Of a DNA stretch of 64,000 bases, positions 48,486 through 60,060 are shown piece by piece. How positions within the stretch are numbered: position 1 is the first letter of the stretch; every line of letters starts with the position of its first letter. Origin of the DNA: Cephalopachus bancanus (lineage: Eukaryota > Chordata > Mammalia > Primates > Tarsiidae); the NCBI GenBank assembly GCA_027257055.1, contig JAPVLO010000019.1, forward strand, positions 12,791,001-12,855,000. The letters are read 5' to 3'. The translations under genes and the position numbers were made by a program. A model generated the notes under the pieces. It ran no database searches and was not told the DNA's origin. It was given only the letters and a program-made list of their open reading frames with translations.

Positions 48486-49427
48486 TGAGGTCTGATAATT
48501 AAGATCACAAATGTGCCACCATGTGCTTACGTTGGCAGTACTGTGCAAACAACTTAGTAAGGTTTTATAACCTTGGTATATCAGTGTTTCACAGTTGTGT
48601 TTGTGTTGATGTGTGGCGATGTCTGGTTGAGTGGTGTTCAATATTGTTGTGGCACATTTTTGTATGCTGTCGTGAGTAGGTCAGAGCTTGAATTTGAGCA
48701 ATGAACGAACATTAAATTTCTTTTTAAACTTGGCAAGAGTGGAAGTGAAATCAGGGACATCTTAGTCCAAGTTTATGGGGATAATGTCATGAAGAAAACA
48801 GCAGTGTACAAAAGGATTAAACATTTTTCTGGGGGAAGAGAAGCATCACTGATGAAGAGGGGTTGGGACAGCTACTAACAAGCAGAACTGATAAAAACAT
48901 TGCAAAAATTCATTGAATTGTGCACCAAAATCATCAGCTGACTGTGAGAAACATAGAAGACCAAATAAACATTGATATGGAAACAGAAAATCTTAACTGA
49001 AAATCTTGGTAGGAGAAAGGTGTGTATGAAAATGGTCCCAAAGGAGCTTTTGCATCATGACAATGCACCAGCTCACACAGCACTATGAGGGAGTTTTTAG
49101 CCTATAAACAAGTAACTGTATTGAAATGCCCTCCCTACTCACCTGATCTGGCCCCCAGTGACTTTTTTCTTTACCCAAAGATAAAGGAAATATCGAAAGA
49201 AGACATTCTGAATGTTTTTCTTCAGAACATCAAGGGTAATGCAAAGACAGCTCTGATGCTCATTCCAGAAAAAGAGTTCCAAAATTGTTCTGACAGGTGG
49301 ACTAGGCACTGGTGTTGGTGCATAGCTTCCCAAAGGGAGTACTTCAAAGTGACCATAGTGATATTCAGCAACGAGATATGTAGAATGTTTTCTAGGATCA
49401 GGTCTCGAACTTAATTGTCACACCTCA
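48486..49427 (+). mobile_element. Mariner element with internal deletion, nested in MER8
   Basis: The terminal inverted repeats are TGAGGTCTGATAATTAAG at 48486 and the reverse complement of TGAGGTGTGACAATTAAG ending at 49427 (16 of 18 match). TA dinucleotides flank both sides (48484-48485 and 49428-49429), the standard mariner target duplication. At 942 nt it is shorter than a typical 1.3-kb mariner because of a central deletion. It must be younger than the MER8. Confidence 0.9.
48700..49412 (+). pseudogene. Mariner transposase pseudogene
   Basis: The N-terminal helix-turn-helix region is readable: IKFLFKLGKSGSEIRDILVQ, VMKKTAVYKRIKHF, then frameshifted NIAKIH and HQLTV-like stretches and MVPKEL near 49030. 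From about 49047 the sequence jumps to the catalytic half: HHDNAPAHTAL, a 4-nt deletion, then REFLAYKQVTVLKCP, PYSPDLAPSDFF and IASQREYF. The two retained acidic residues are the second and third of the D,D34D triad. The part with the first catalytic Asp is deleted. Not functional. Confidence 0.9.
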
Positions 49428-49562
49428 TATGTAGCGATTCTGGAAATAATCTTCCATGTATATTAATGGACAACTGTATCACATCATATGTCATTTACAT
49501 TATTGTTACTTTCCTTTCCTAACTATTTTTTGGAGAAATAATTTTCATTTTCTGTGCTACTT

Positions 49563-49655
49563 TTTAAAAAAATTTATTTTAAATATGTGTGGTACAATTC
49601 AAGGGTAGGCATACAAATGTTCATTATGCAAGTATCCTTGTTGATGAGGTACTTT
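49563..49655 (-). mobile_element. Very short L1 3' end, minus strand
   Basis: TGTGTGGTACAATTCAAGGG, CATACAAATGTTCATTATGC and TATCCTTGTTGATGAGGTAC match the 3' terminus of the L1 at 19870-19945. Only about 85-90 nt of the element are present, an extreme 5' truncation. Confidence 0.8.
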
Positions 49656-50266
49656 AGTAACTTTAAAAATTCTCTTTTATGGGAACTCATCTTTCTAGAC
49701 TTACTCTTTTTGAAATCGTCTTTGTAAGTGATATTTTTCTGTTAAATCTTCCTTTTCACTCAGGTTTTCAAATTCATTTACACAGAGCTGAAAAAGTCAC
49801 TAGTGTGATTCCTAGAATTTCTTCAATGTCTCCATTATTCTCTCTGCAGCATTTATTATTTTAGAACTTATGTTTTCTTTCTTTTATTAACTTAAATAAT
49901 GGCTCAAGTATTTTAGTAATTTTTTAAAACAAAAAAATTAGAGTTGCTTATTAGTTCATATTTATTCTTTTTCTAGTTCATTGATTTCTGCCTTTATGCT
50001 TATTTTTGTTTCCTTTTTATCCTGTTACTAACTTCCTGAGTTGATTTTCTAATTGCTTTTACTTTCTAATTAATACTAAATATTATACATTTTTCTGAGC
50101 AGTGTTTTTACACATTTCTCTCATACCATGTTGCTAATTTTGTTTTATTCTGTTGTAACCAGATAATGTTGTTTTTGATAGCTATAACTTATGAACATTT
50201 TCTCTGTGGTAAAATGTTTTTAGAATACTCCATGAAGTTAGAATAGAAGATGTAGTCTCTACTTTC

Positions 50267-50274
50267 AGTGTGTG

Positions 50275-50317
<43 letters not shown>

Positions 50318-50318
50318 A
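50267..50318. repeat. (TG)n ending in GCGCGCG
   Basis: About 19 TG units follow a GTGTGATG lead-in and pass directly into GCGCGCG. Alternating purine-pyrimidine of this kind is Z-DNA-prone. Confidence 0.95.
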
Positions 50319-52200
50319 GAATGTGGTGTGTGCATGCACCTCGTGGGAGTAAAGGAAGAGTTTCTATGTGTTCTATTTTATTAATTATACCGTATAGGTT
50401 TTATATATCCTCATTTATTTTCTGTTTACTTAATTTATCATGGACTGAAAGAAGTAAATTACAATCTTCTGATATTAATGTATTTTTGTATATTTCTTCA
50501 TACATTTGAAGATTTTGTTTTTTAAAAGTTGGCAATGTATTAATTACTACATATAAGTTCAAAACTGTTATATACTCATTGTGAATTCCACTCTTTAGCT
50601 TTATAAAGAAATTTTATTTAATTCATTTTTTTGACTTGAATATAACCTGGTCTTGTATTTTAATCAAAACTTCTGTTTTCTTTTTGTTTGTATTTGTTTG
50701 GTTTATTGTTACATTGTTCTTTAAATTTATTATAAAATTATTTTTATTTCATCAAAATGGTATAAATACAAGTTTTAAAGTAACACAAGGTTAATAGGAG
50801 ACATAATAAAATATGTGGCTACTTGTCCCATTTTTTAAATTACTTCTTCTAGTTCAACTTCTTTTTTAAAAACTTTAAGGAATGTTTTGGTTGAGTTCTT
50901 CGAACTTTAAGCCTTATTTTTGATACTTGATTTCATATAGTATATTAATCTATTTGTCCTTCTTTCCCTTCCACAATTTAAATACTCATATTTTAGTTCA
51001 TTTATATTGTCAAATATTTGAATTTTTTATCACATTATTTTTCCTGTTAATTGATTTTTATCTTTAAAAGATATATTTTTAATTCTAGTTGTAAAAGATG
51101 AATAAAGTTGAATTTTTATATTTACTTCCATTATTTTTCTCTTTTCCTTACCTTATTTTTCCTTACATATTTTTCTCCTTTTTGGCTATACAATTTCTTG
51201 ATTATAAAATTTATAAGATGTGCATTCTGCAATGTAGCTGCAATTCCCACATTTAAATCTTACAGCCAAATTTATTTAATATTAACAACTAGCTTTTTTC
51301 TATGCTCAATAATGTAAATCGTATTTTAAAAATTCATTTCTCATTGTTTCTCTGAGTATAAGATTCCTAAATTATTGCTTATTTTCTTCAGAAATATTTT
51401 GGAGTTATTATCCTACTGTCCTTAACATTGAATGATGCAGTAAATAAGTCTGAAACTGACAGCAATTTTTTATTATGTGACTTTGATTTTTGCTGAGATG
51501 TGAAAAGGAATTATATATTTTTTAAAAGAATCAAATAACTTATTGAGATATTTATTGATTTCATTTTTCTCATTCATTTTTTTCTTATGGCATAAAGTGC
51601 TTTTCCAAACTAAGTTGTAGTTTTCTTTAATTTATGAAGAGCTTTATTGTATTATATACTTAAATATATATTCTTTATTATTATCATTCTTTTTGTCAGA
51701 CTGATTATACATACACTGGATATCATTTGCCTTTCTTCCATATCTATCATTTCTTTATCTTTTAAAAGTCTTTATTAAATTCTGTTTCGTTTTGCTGATT
51801 CTCCTCTTTCTTCCAAGTTTCTTGCTGTGTTTAGCAATATCAATTACTCTTTGTATTGCTTCCAATTTCTCCCTAAGTTTGGAGACTTTTCTCTTTTCAT
51901 TTTTTTTCTGAGATCTGCCAGCCTAGGTTATATTTTATCTTTTTTGGGGTTGCCTTGTTATTACCTATCTGAAATCATTTTTGTCTTTTCTTAATGCTCT
52001 TGTTTCACAGTAAATTTACTCAAGGCTATTTTAAATTTATCAAATTCATGAATTTGATTATAATTTTTATCTGGTCTGTAACAAGCATTTTCTGGTGACT
52101 ATGCCTTGCCTGCCATCTGTTTTTACTTTTCCAAATATCTTCTTTTTCTGTGGTATCTTGGTTTAGATCATATCTTGCTCCTTTTTATATTATTCATTTT

Positions 52201-54108
52201 TGAATAAAATTGGTTTTTCTTCAAACACTTACTAGAAGTTTGTATGAAATAAGAATCTAAGGTTATATTCCAAATTGGCAGGAATTTCTGATCATGGCCC
52301 ATTATCTTTTTTACTTTATGTCTTCTCAGTGCATGGAGATAGACAACTCTGTACTTGTTCATAATGTAAAGTCTCTGTCTCTGCCCTGGACTCATCACTA
52401 GACAATCTTCTGTAAATGTGACTTATGTAAAAGAACCATTGTCTGTGCTTTGAAAACTATCTCACTAGACTTTGCACAGCTTTTGTTATTGTAAGCAAGA
52501 AATTTTAATTTAGCACTTCAGGGTATGTCATTTACTTTTAAGACTTGTACTTGCATGTATTTAAAGAGACATTGACCCAATGTGACCTTTCTCTGATTCA
52601 TTTTGGATCCCAGTTAGAATATCAATTATTGGAAGTCATTTCACATATTTTGGGAGTTAGAGTTTTAGATGAAACTCTAAACTAGGTTTCTATTTTAATC
52701 AAGTCTCAGCTACAGTGCCAAGATAGTTTAGTTTCCAGACTAAGCTATATAACATGACCATGAACAACCTTCTTCCTTCACCTTTCCTTCAGGGTTTTTG
52801 AGTGACAAAGTCTCCACATTCAGACCCAAATCTTGACGCAGTCCCAGTTCTAGGAAGTTAACTTGTCCTTCAATGGAACTTTTACTCAACAAAAAAATTC
52901 AGGAAGGCAGAAGGAAATAATGAAAAATCTTAGAGAGTTGTGGTAGGAGAGAAACTCTTAATGTAGGAAAAAAGAGCTTGGAAATTCCACAGGTAAAATG
53001 GTTTAAAAGTGTAAATGCAGTGAACACACAAAATAGTAACAAGGTACAGAAGAGAAGAAAGATGGGTATGTATCTAATTACTGAAGATTCTTAAGGTTAA
53101 TTTCTAGTTAACACTCAATAGCTTTTTATAATCTGGTATGAAGAGATTGATCCTGCTCAAAATAATTCATAATTTTCTAGAGGAAATTCCATCATGCTCA
53201 TGATTTTTATAATTTGAAAGAACAATAATGATTCTGTCTTTTAAAATTAATCTTATATTCACTTGGATGCCAATGCTGAAGTGAGAATTGGAAATGTACA
53301 TGGGTCCCTGAGCCTAAGTTAATGATCTCATAAACAAGAAGTAAAGTCAGTAATCTAATGGCCAAGGCAGTGCTTATATATGAATTAAAGCTGAAGCAAA
53401 AAATTTTTGGTCCACTGTTTTATTGAAAGTTGTTGCTAGAGGACATGTATTTTGTGTTTCAAAATCCATTATTAACAACACTAGGAGTCCCTTTAGTCCA
53501 ATTAAAACCTGTGTTTATATTTTCCATTAGCTAAAGTTGTTCCCTAGCTTGGCATTAATTATCACAGCCATGTAGTTAGTATCCAAATGTATTGTTCCTA
53601 TGCTCTTCAGCTGTTGTAAATCTTTAACTTGAACACAGCTCTATCTTATTATTTACACATGTATATTTTAAAAAATCGGTTTGTTTTAGTTTCTGTATGT
53701 CCTCAAATAGTTTCAAACTCTTTATTCTATAGGTTTAGTAGATGTAAATTGGATTATATATTTTAACACAATTCATTATGGTAATGAATACATTTCACAG
53801 AAATATGCAGTAAATACATTTACCACCTAAGTCCAAATCCTCTCCTGTTCTATTTGTGTGTAAGTTTTGTTCATGTAAGTTTTATTTTAATATAATCAGC
53901 CAAACTGAACTAAATTTTATTACTTTCTTAGGAATCTGTTATACTAGTCAGGATGCAAAGAATTAATCTTTATTCGGTTATGCGACGATGTTCTTCATTT
54001 AATGTGTAACTACAAATGTATTTCTTTCATTCCATTTAGAATAAATTCAGTTTAAACACAAGTCTTATATACTAAATGTAAGTGTGTTCTACTTGTGACT
54101 TATTTTAA
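52201..54108. other. Unclassified AT-rich DNA
   Basis: No repeat family, exon or RNA gene that I can support. Confidence 0.35.
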
Positions 54109-54125
54109 GGTTCTTAATACTTTCT

Positions 54126-54413
54126 ATTTCTTTTTTTGAATCTGGGTCTCACTCTGTCACCCAGGCAGGAGTGCAGTAGCACAATCATGACTTACTGCAG
54201 TTTGGACCTCTTGGGCTCAGGCGAACCTTCTGCCTCAACTTCCCAAGTAGTTGGGACTATAAATACATACCACATGCCCAGCTAATATTTTGATTTTTTG
54301 TGAGGGTGTGCTTGTCATGTTCTCCAGGCTGATTTTGAGCTCGAGGGCTCAAACAATCTTGTTTCAACCTCCCAAAACGCCGAGATTACAGTGTGAGCTC
54401 TAGTGCTCAGCCA
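54126..54413 (-). mobile_element. Alu, minus strand (old, AluJ-like)
   Basis: The target-site duplication is GGTTCTTAATACTTTC at 54109 and GGTTCTAAATATTTTC at 54414. The body has TTTTTGAATCTGGGTCTCAC and a diverged left arm. Confidence 0.9.
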
Positions 54414-54567
54414 GGTTCTAAATATTTTCCTAATACGTTCTTTAAAAACAGTAAAAGAATGCATGATTGAATTAAATCCATCATATAAGATGGCCCTGTT
54501 AGTGACTTGCTAACTGAAATTTAGTTCCCAAGGATGTCACCCACATTCCTAACTCTTCACAGTAGCT

Positions 54568-54680
54568 CAGCAATCGTTCAACAAATACTTAAGGAGCACC
54601 TACTGAGTATAAAACACTCCTCTTGGCATTAGGCCTACATTGATGAACAAAACAGATAAAATCCATAACAGAATGATGAT
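54568..54680 (-). mobile_element. L2 3'-end fragment, minus strand
   Basis: GTTCAACAAATACTTAAGGA, GCACCTACTGAGTATAAAA and TTGATGAACAAAACAGATAA match the reverse of the L2 3' end. Confidence 0.75.
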
Positions 54681-54758
54681 GCCAGTCTGACTTAGATTAG
54701 AGGTGCATCCAAACTGATTAAGAGCAACATGATCTAGGGTTGATCACATGATACTTCT

Positions 54759-55070
54759 TTTTGTTGTTGTTGTTGAATGAGAGTCTTATTCTGTTGCCCA
54801 GGCTGGAGTGCAGTGGCAGGCTCACAGCCACCCTAGTGGTGTTGACCTGCTGGGCTCCGCGATCCTTCTGCCACACAGCTTTCCAGGTAGCCGGAACTAC
54901 AGGTACACTTTACCACACCTAGCTAATTTTTAATTTTATTTTATTTATTGTAGAGATGAGGTCTTATCAAATTGCTCAGGCTGATCTTGAACCTGTGGGA
55001 TCAGGCAATCCCCTCACCTTGGCCTCCCAAAGTGCTGGGATTACAGGCTTGAGCCACTGTGCTTGGCCTG
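54759..55070 (-). mobile_element. Lineage-specific Alu, minus strand
   Basis: The target-site duplication is ATGATACTTCT at 54748 and ATAATACTTCT at 55072. The tail is T5 then (GTT)n. The body has GTTGACCTGCTGGGCTCCG and a (TTTTA)n linker. No 5-nt deletion. Confidence 0.92.
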
Positions 55071-55082
55071 TATAATACTTCT

Positions 55083-55230
55083 GGCCCTTGGTCTCATCAT
55101 CTGTAAATCAATCCTAGTAATTACTTCATACGGCAACACTGTAAAGATATGTCAAGTCAATATGACATTGTACACAGAGCACTTAGCATAGTAACATAAT
55201 AAAGGCTTGATACATTTTTAATAACTGTAT
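55083..55230 (+). mobile_element. MIR 3' half, plus strand
   Basis: TTGGTCTCATCATCTGTAAA, GAGCACTTAGCATAGTAACA and AATAAAGGCTTGATACA follow MIR order. Confidence 0.6.
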
Positions 55231-56620
55231 TCGTTTTATTTTATACTGACAGTTGCTAACAAAGGTTTCTGGATTAGAAGTAGAGTGATTATTTACTTAC
55301 TGGTGATCTTAGCACTGGTTTCCCATGACCCAGTCCTTCACAGGTAAGTGGGATTTTGCACACAGGAGAAAACCTCTGTAATTATAAATCTCAGAGCTTA
55401 TGTAGGAGCTAGACTGCTGTCTTTCCTTCCTCCCAAAAAAGGAAGAAAAAGTTTTGCTCTCTTATGTGGACAGATCCTGTCTAGGAAAAAAAGGGAAGGT
55501 CAGGTGTTTATAGTCCTTTGAAACAGGAACAAATGGCTCCAAGGGAGACAAGCTTAGACATCTCATCAGGATATTACACTGTATTTAGTTTTCAGGGCTC
55601 TTACCATGCATTTATCCTGTTAGAGAGGTTGCCAGTAAATTTTATTCAGAAAGCCCTGACCATGCAGAAACACAAAATGTTCATATTGTTTTTTTGACAG
55701 TGCTCAATAACCATTAATAATTGTTGTTGTTATCATTTGCAGCTACTGCAGCATAGAAGCATGAGTATATATTTCATGCTCTGCTCTCTCAAGGAAGGGA
55801 AGAGAAGAAAAGGCTTTGGGGAAATGAACCATCCTTTGTAAAATGATGATATTTACTCTCAGGATGTTTTTCCTTTTTTTCATTTACTTTAACTACATTC
55901 TCAAAGATTTCTCTCTATAGTAAGACCTCCCAAACATTGTCTAAGGCAAGAAAACTTATAATACATTAGTATGAACTAGTCCACTGTATTCATTACTAAT
56001 GTGTGTTCTGTGCAATAGTAGTAAAAATAATACGTTTCTTGAGAAAATTTTGGGGTCAAATTAATTTGGACAAGATTGTGTCATATATGTCCTCCCTTGG
56101 ATGGTTATAAAACACAAAAACATGTTATATGTTTTAAGAAATTCTGCAGAATGTTACTTAACTCATTATTTTAAGAATTCTAATTACAAAAAGTAAAACA
56201 AAGTAATGAATTCATAGCAATGGTGTTTCATAGATTCCCATGCAGTTGTATAGAAGAGATAAATTTGACAGCAGGGCTTTTGTACCACCCCAAAATCACT
56301 TGATATAGATGACTTCCAATTCTACAAAATTGTGTATGTATATATAAGTATGTATAGGAATGAATTATGTTAGTGATAGAGCTAGGGATAGGATTATGGT
56401 TGGAGTGACTAGGGTTATGATTATGGTGAGTGATATATATAATATATATATATGACGTTTTATATATAGAATATGTAATATATACAAACACCTATTATGT
56501 GCTGGACTTTAAACTTAGATTAGGAGTATAAGGATATCTTATGAAACATGGCTTTGACCTTGAATATCTGATACATGAATAAAATCTGTCCTGAACTGTT
56601 AATCCAACTTCCTACATAGA
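55231..56620. other. Unclassified DNA with low-complexity patch
   Basis: Between about 56380 and 56475 lies a patch of GGATTATGGTTGGAGTGACT-type near-repeats followed by an AT alternating run (TATATATAATATATATATAT). The rest is unassigned. Confidence 0.4.
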
Positions 56621-57187
56621 AAGGAGAGGGATTCATGATGGCCACCTAGAAGCAGCCAATGGTACCTCTCTCATGGAGCACACCAAGGAATAGAGCCCTA
56701 GCAGTTGAAGAATTCCAGCAGTTGGAGCACGTTGAGATGAAGGATGCACCCCACAATCCGCAGACGACCAACAGAACACACAGAAAGCAGGGAGGAGAGA
56801 GAATAGGCAGGCTGCTTTGAAGTTGGGAAGCCCCCTCCCTGTCCAGCTCATGTCAGAAACAGTCTTTGGATGTGAGAAATAGTGCTGGAAATAAAAAACT
56901 TGGCACTCATTCCCACCATGAACTGAGAGGGCCCCTGGGCCTCACAGGACTCCAGTCCCACATGGGAAATGGCCTGATATAGTACAGCTGCATGCTACCA
57001 GAGCCTTTGTGGAACTGGGAACCCATTCAAGCTCTGAACAGTTACAATCAAACCATGCCTGATAATTTGGGAACTTGGTGGCCAGCTCCCAGTGCAGGTG
57101 AGAATCCCAGCCCAGGCACCTTTACTTGCCCCAAGGGCAGGTTCCACTGCTATAGGCAGCTCTGGCTTGGAGCAAACTGTAGCCAGA

Positions 57188-57683
57188 GACCCTGTTGTTA
57201 AAGGAATTTTTGAGTGTGAACACATACAGCCTCTAGCAAGGGAAGTGAAGCCAGGAAGAGCCCTATCATCCTGGTGATGCTTCTTTCCTCATGAGAATAC
57301 TTCGGTGTGACAGACTGCTCTGGCATTCCTTCAGTGCTGCCACAACAGCCAAGGGGCACCCTGTCATAATTCCCATAGAGTGTGCATAGCTGGGGAGCTG
57401 TAAGGCAGACCAGCTTGTTCTAGCTCCCCCTTAGGAAAAACATTGTTATGGAAAGAAACTTTGAATTCAGAGTGTAGACAACCTCAGATAAGGGAAAGGG
57501 AGCCAGGGGCAATGAGTGGGAGAGCTGTCATCCTGGCAACCCCTCTTTCTTGTGTGAACTTTTTTGTAAAACTGAAACTGCTCGGCCAAGGTAGCCAGGG
57601 GAACCTGTTTCCCACTAGGATAACCAATTTTGCCCACAGGTTGGGGAGCTAGAGAGCAGTTCAGTCTTCAGCTTTTCTCCCCA
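57188..57683 (+). repeat. Two tandem monomers of about 240 nt in an L1 5' UTR
   Basis: Unit 1 runs about 57188-57431 and unit 2 about 57439-57683. Shared landmarks in the same order are a TTGTTA/TTGTTA start, a TATCATCCTGG/TGTCATCCTGG block, an ACTGCTCTGGC/ACTGCTCGGCC block, GCCAAGGGG/GCCAGGGG, GGGGAGCTGTA/GGGGAGCTAGA and a CTCCCC end. The copies are diverged. Confidence 0.7.
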
Positions 57684-57991
57684 CAATCTTCAAAAGTACA
57701 GCAACCGAGGAAGTTTGGGAGTTCCCATAGCCTAACCTATCACCTAGGTTACCTGCACAATTCCCTGGGGGAAACAAAAGTCAAGTAAAAAAATTCCACA
57801 GCCACCACCACTGCTGGCTGTCTCTTGCAGACCCCACCTCTTGGGAAAAGGTCAACTGGCATAGCCGTTACAACATCTGGGACAATAATATAGTCCTTTA
57901 AAAGGAGTTAAGAACAAAGCCCATGCCACCATACATCCTGCACACTAGTTCATTGACCTAAGGCATCAGAGAGCTTCTCCAGAGGGTCCTC

Positions 57992-60060
57992 CACTCAAAA
58001 GGTATAGAGGGACAAATTGGTTAAAAATGTGATCCATCCTGCTGCATTTAGGAAACCTATCTCACTGCGAATGACACTTACAGACTCAAGGTAAACGGCT
58101 AGAGAAAGATCTTCCAGGCAAATGGAAAATAAAAAAGAGCAGAAGTAGCTATTTTGATATCAGAGAAATCAGACATTTAACCAATAAAGGTAAAAAACAA
58201 CAACAACAAAAACACCAAAGGACACTACATAATGATAACAGGCTCAAACCCCCAGTAAGCAGTATCCATCTTGAATATATGCTCACCTGACATAAAAGCA
58301 CCCAGACTTATAAAGCAATTGCTAATTAAGCTAAGAGAGGGCAAAGACAGTCATACATAGTATGGATAATTGGAAACTTTCATACTCCTCTAACAGTCTT
58401 AGACAGATCCATTGAGGCAAAAAACCAACACGGAAATCAACACTTAGCTTAACACTTGATGACTTGGCCCTAATAGACATCTACTGAATGCTTCACCCAA
58501 CAACCACAGACTATACATTCTTCTCATTAGCACATGAAACATACTTCAAGATTGGTCACATATGCAACCATAATAAAGTGTGAACAAATTTCAAAAGGTT
58601 GAAATCATACTAAGCATTTTCTCAGACACAGTGAAATAAAAATAAACACCATCACCAACAATAACCCACTAAAACACACAAATACATGTAAATTAAAAAA
58701 TATGCTTCTAAACGACTTTTGGGTTAACACAAGAATCAAGGTAGAAATAAAAAGATTCTTAGAAACAAATAAAAACAATGACACAACATACAAAAACCTC
58801 TGGGATACCATGAAAGTGACACAGGGAAATTTATGATACTGCATGCACATATAAAAAAATAGAGGAATATAAAATAAAAAGCCTAATGTCACACCTAAGG
58901 GAGCTGGAAAGTAAAGAGCAATCTAATTCAGGAATTATTAGAAAAATTGAGATATTTAAATAAAATCGCATTTGAATGAAATTGAGACCAAACAAAATTA
59001 ATCATACATCATAGAAAGGATCAATGAAACAAAAATCTGGTTCTTTGAAAGGATACATAAGATTGATAGACCACTGGTCAGATTGATGAGAGAGAGAGAG
59101 AGAGAATATTGAATAAATACAATTAGAAATAAAAAAGTGATATCACAACTGACCCTAAAGAAATTCAAAAGATTATCAGAGTTTACTATGAACATCTGTA
59201 TGCAAACAAACTAGAAAGTTGAGAAGAAATGGATAAATTCTTGTCATTACATAATCTCCCAATATTGAAACAGGTAAAAATTAAAACCCTAAAAAGACCA
59301 ATAACAATTCAAGAAATCAACTCAGTAATAAGAAACCTTCCCATCAAAAAAACCTTGGGCTAGATGTTTTCTCAGCTTGATTCTACAAGATATACAAGGA
59401 AGGGCTGATATCAATCCTATTGAAAGTATTCCAGGAGATTGAGAAAGAAGGATTTCTCCCTAGCTCATTGTATGAAGGTAATATCATCCCAATGTCCCAA
59501 AATGGCAAGACTCAACAAAAAAAAGAAAACTACAGGTCAATTTCCCTGGTAAACATAGATGCAACATTCTCAACAAGATTCTAATAAATTGCATCCAATA
59601 GCACATTTCAAGGATCATTCATCATGACCAGATGGACTTCATTTTTGGGACGCAAGCCTGGTGACAAGTGAGGTAAGTTATATGAAATTGGACCCGTATC
59701 TATCACCATATACAAAAATTAGCACCAAATGGATCAAGGACTTAAAGGTAAAACATCAAACTATAAGAATCTTAGAAGAAAACTTAGGGAACACCCTGGA
59801 CATTGGAGTAGGCAGTGAATGCACGGCCAAGTTCCCAAAAGCAAATGCAGCAAAATCTAAAATTGACAGGTGAGACCTTATAAAGCCAAAACGTTTGTAC
59901 ACAACAACAACAACAACAACAACAACAAACCAGCCAGAGAGTAAAGAGACAACCCATGGAATGGGAAAGAATATTTGCAAGCTATGCATTTGACAAAGGT
60001 CTAAACCCAGAATCTATAAGGAACTCAAATAAATTGATGAGAAAAAATAAATAACCCAAT
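57992..60060 (+). pseudogene. L1 ORF2 pseudogene lacking the RT core
   Basis: Endonuclease segments (LRKPISLRMTLTDSR-like from about 58045) and post-endonuclease [19 protein letters not shown] sequence at 58735 are readable. So are RT N-terminal blocks up to about 59660 ([13 protein letters not shown]). The next readable block is [20 protein letters not shown] from 59679, which lies beyond the FADD-type site in other copies, so about 1 kb including the catalytic aspartates is gone. Frames are broken by stops and by small (GA)n and (CAA)n expansions. Confidence 0.85.
59901..59929. repeat. (CAA)n inside L1 ORF2
   Basis: About nine CAA units at the position where related copies read AAAGCCAAAGAAACC-like sequence. 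Confidence 0.9.

Larger units (their letters stand above)
48297..49476 (+). mobile_element. MER8/Tigger2-type MITE, split by a mariner
   Basis: The left end CAGTTGACTCTTGAAAAACA is followed by GGGTTTGAACTGCAAGGG, ACAGTATTCGTGAATTGTGA, AAGGACTGACTTTTCCT and GAACTTGAATATGCATAG. After the mariner come GATTCTGGAAATAATCTTCC and the right end GGACAACTG. A TA flanks each end (48295-48296 and 49477-49478). This order fits MER8, a non-autonomous relative of Tigger2. Family recall is from memory. Confidence 0.8.
46490..52200 (-). mobile_element. Ancient L1/HAL1-age LINE tract, minus strand, multiply interrupted
   Basis: On the plus strand it begins with the antisense end of ORF2 (TATAGTATTCTATGGTGTGT, TCAAATTGCTGTGCACTGA). 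It passes through RT-region blocks (TTCCTAATATTGAAACAACT, ATTTCTGCCTTTATGCTTAT) to more 5' material near 51400-52150 (CTTTGCTTTTGCTGATTCT-like). Interruptions are an Alu, a MER8 with a mariner inside, and a short L1 tail. It is too diverged for frames and could be more than one element. Confidence 0.6.

Noticed and set aside
49085..49414. 109-residue frame as a host gene
   Set aside because: It is the C-terminal half of a mariner transposase inside inverted repeats, with a frameshift and a missing catalytic region.
50279..50509. Cys/Val-repeat frame
   Set aside because: Translation of the TG microsatellite.
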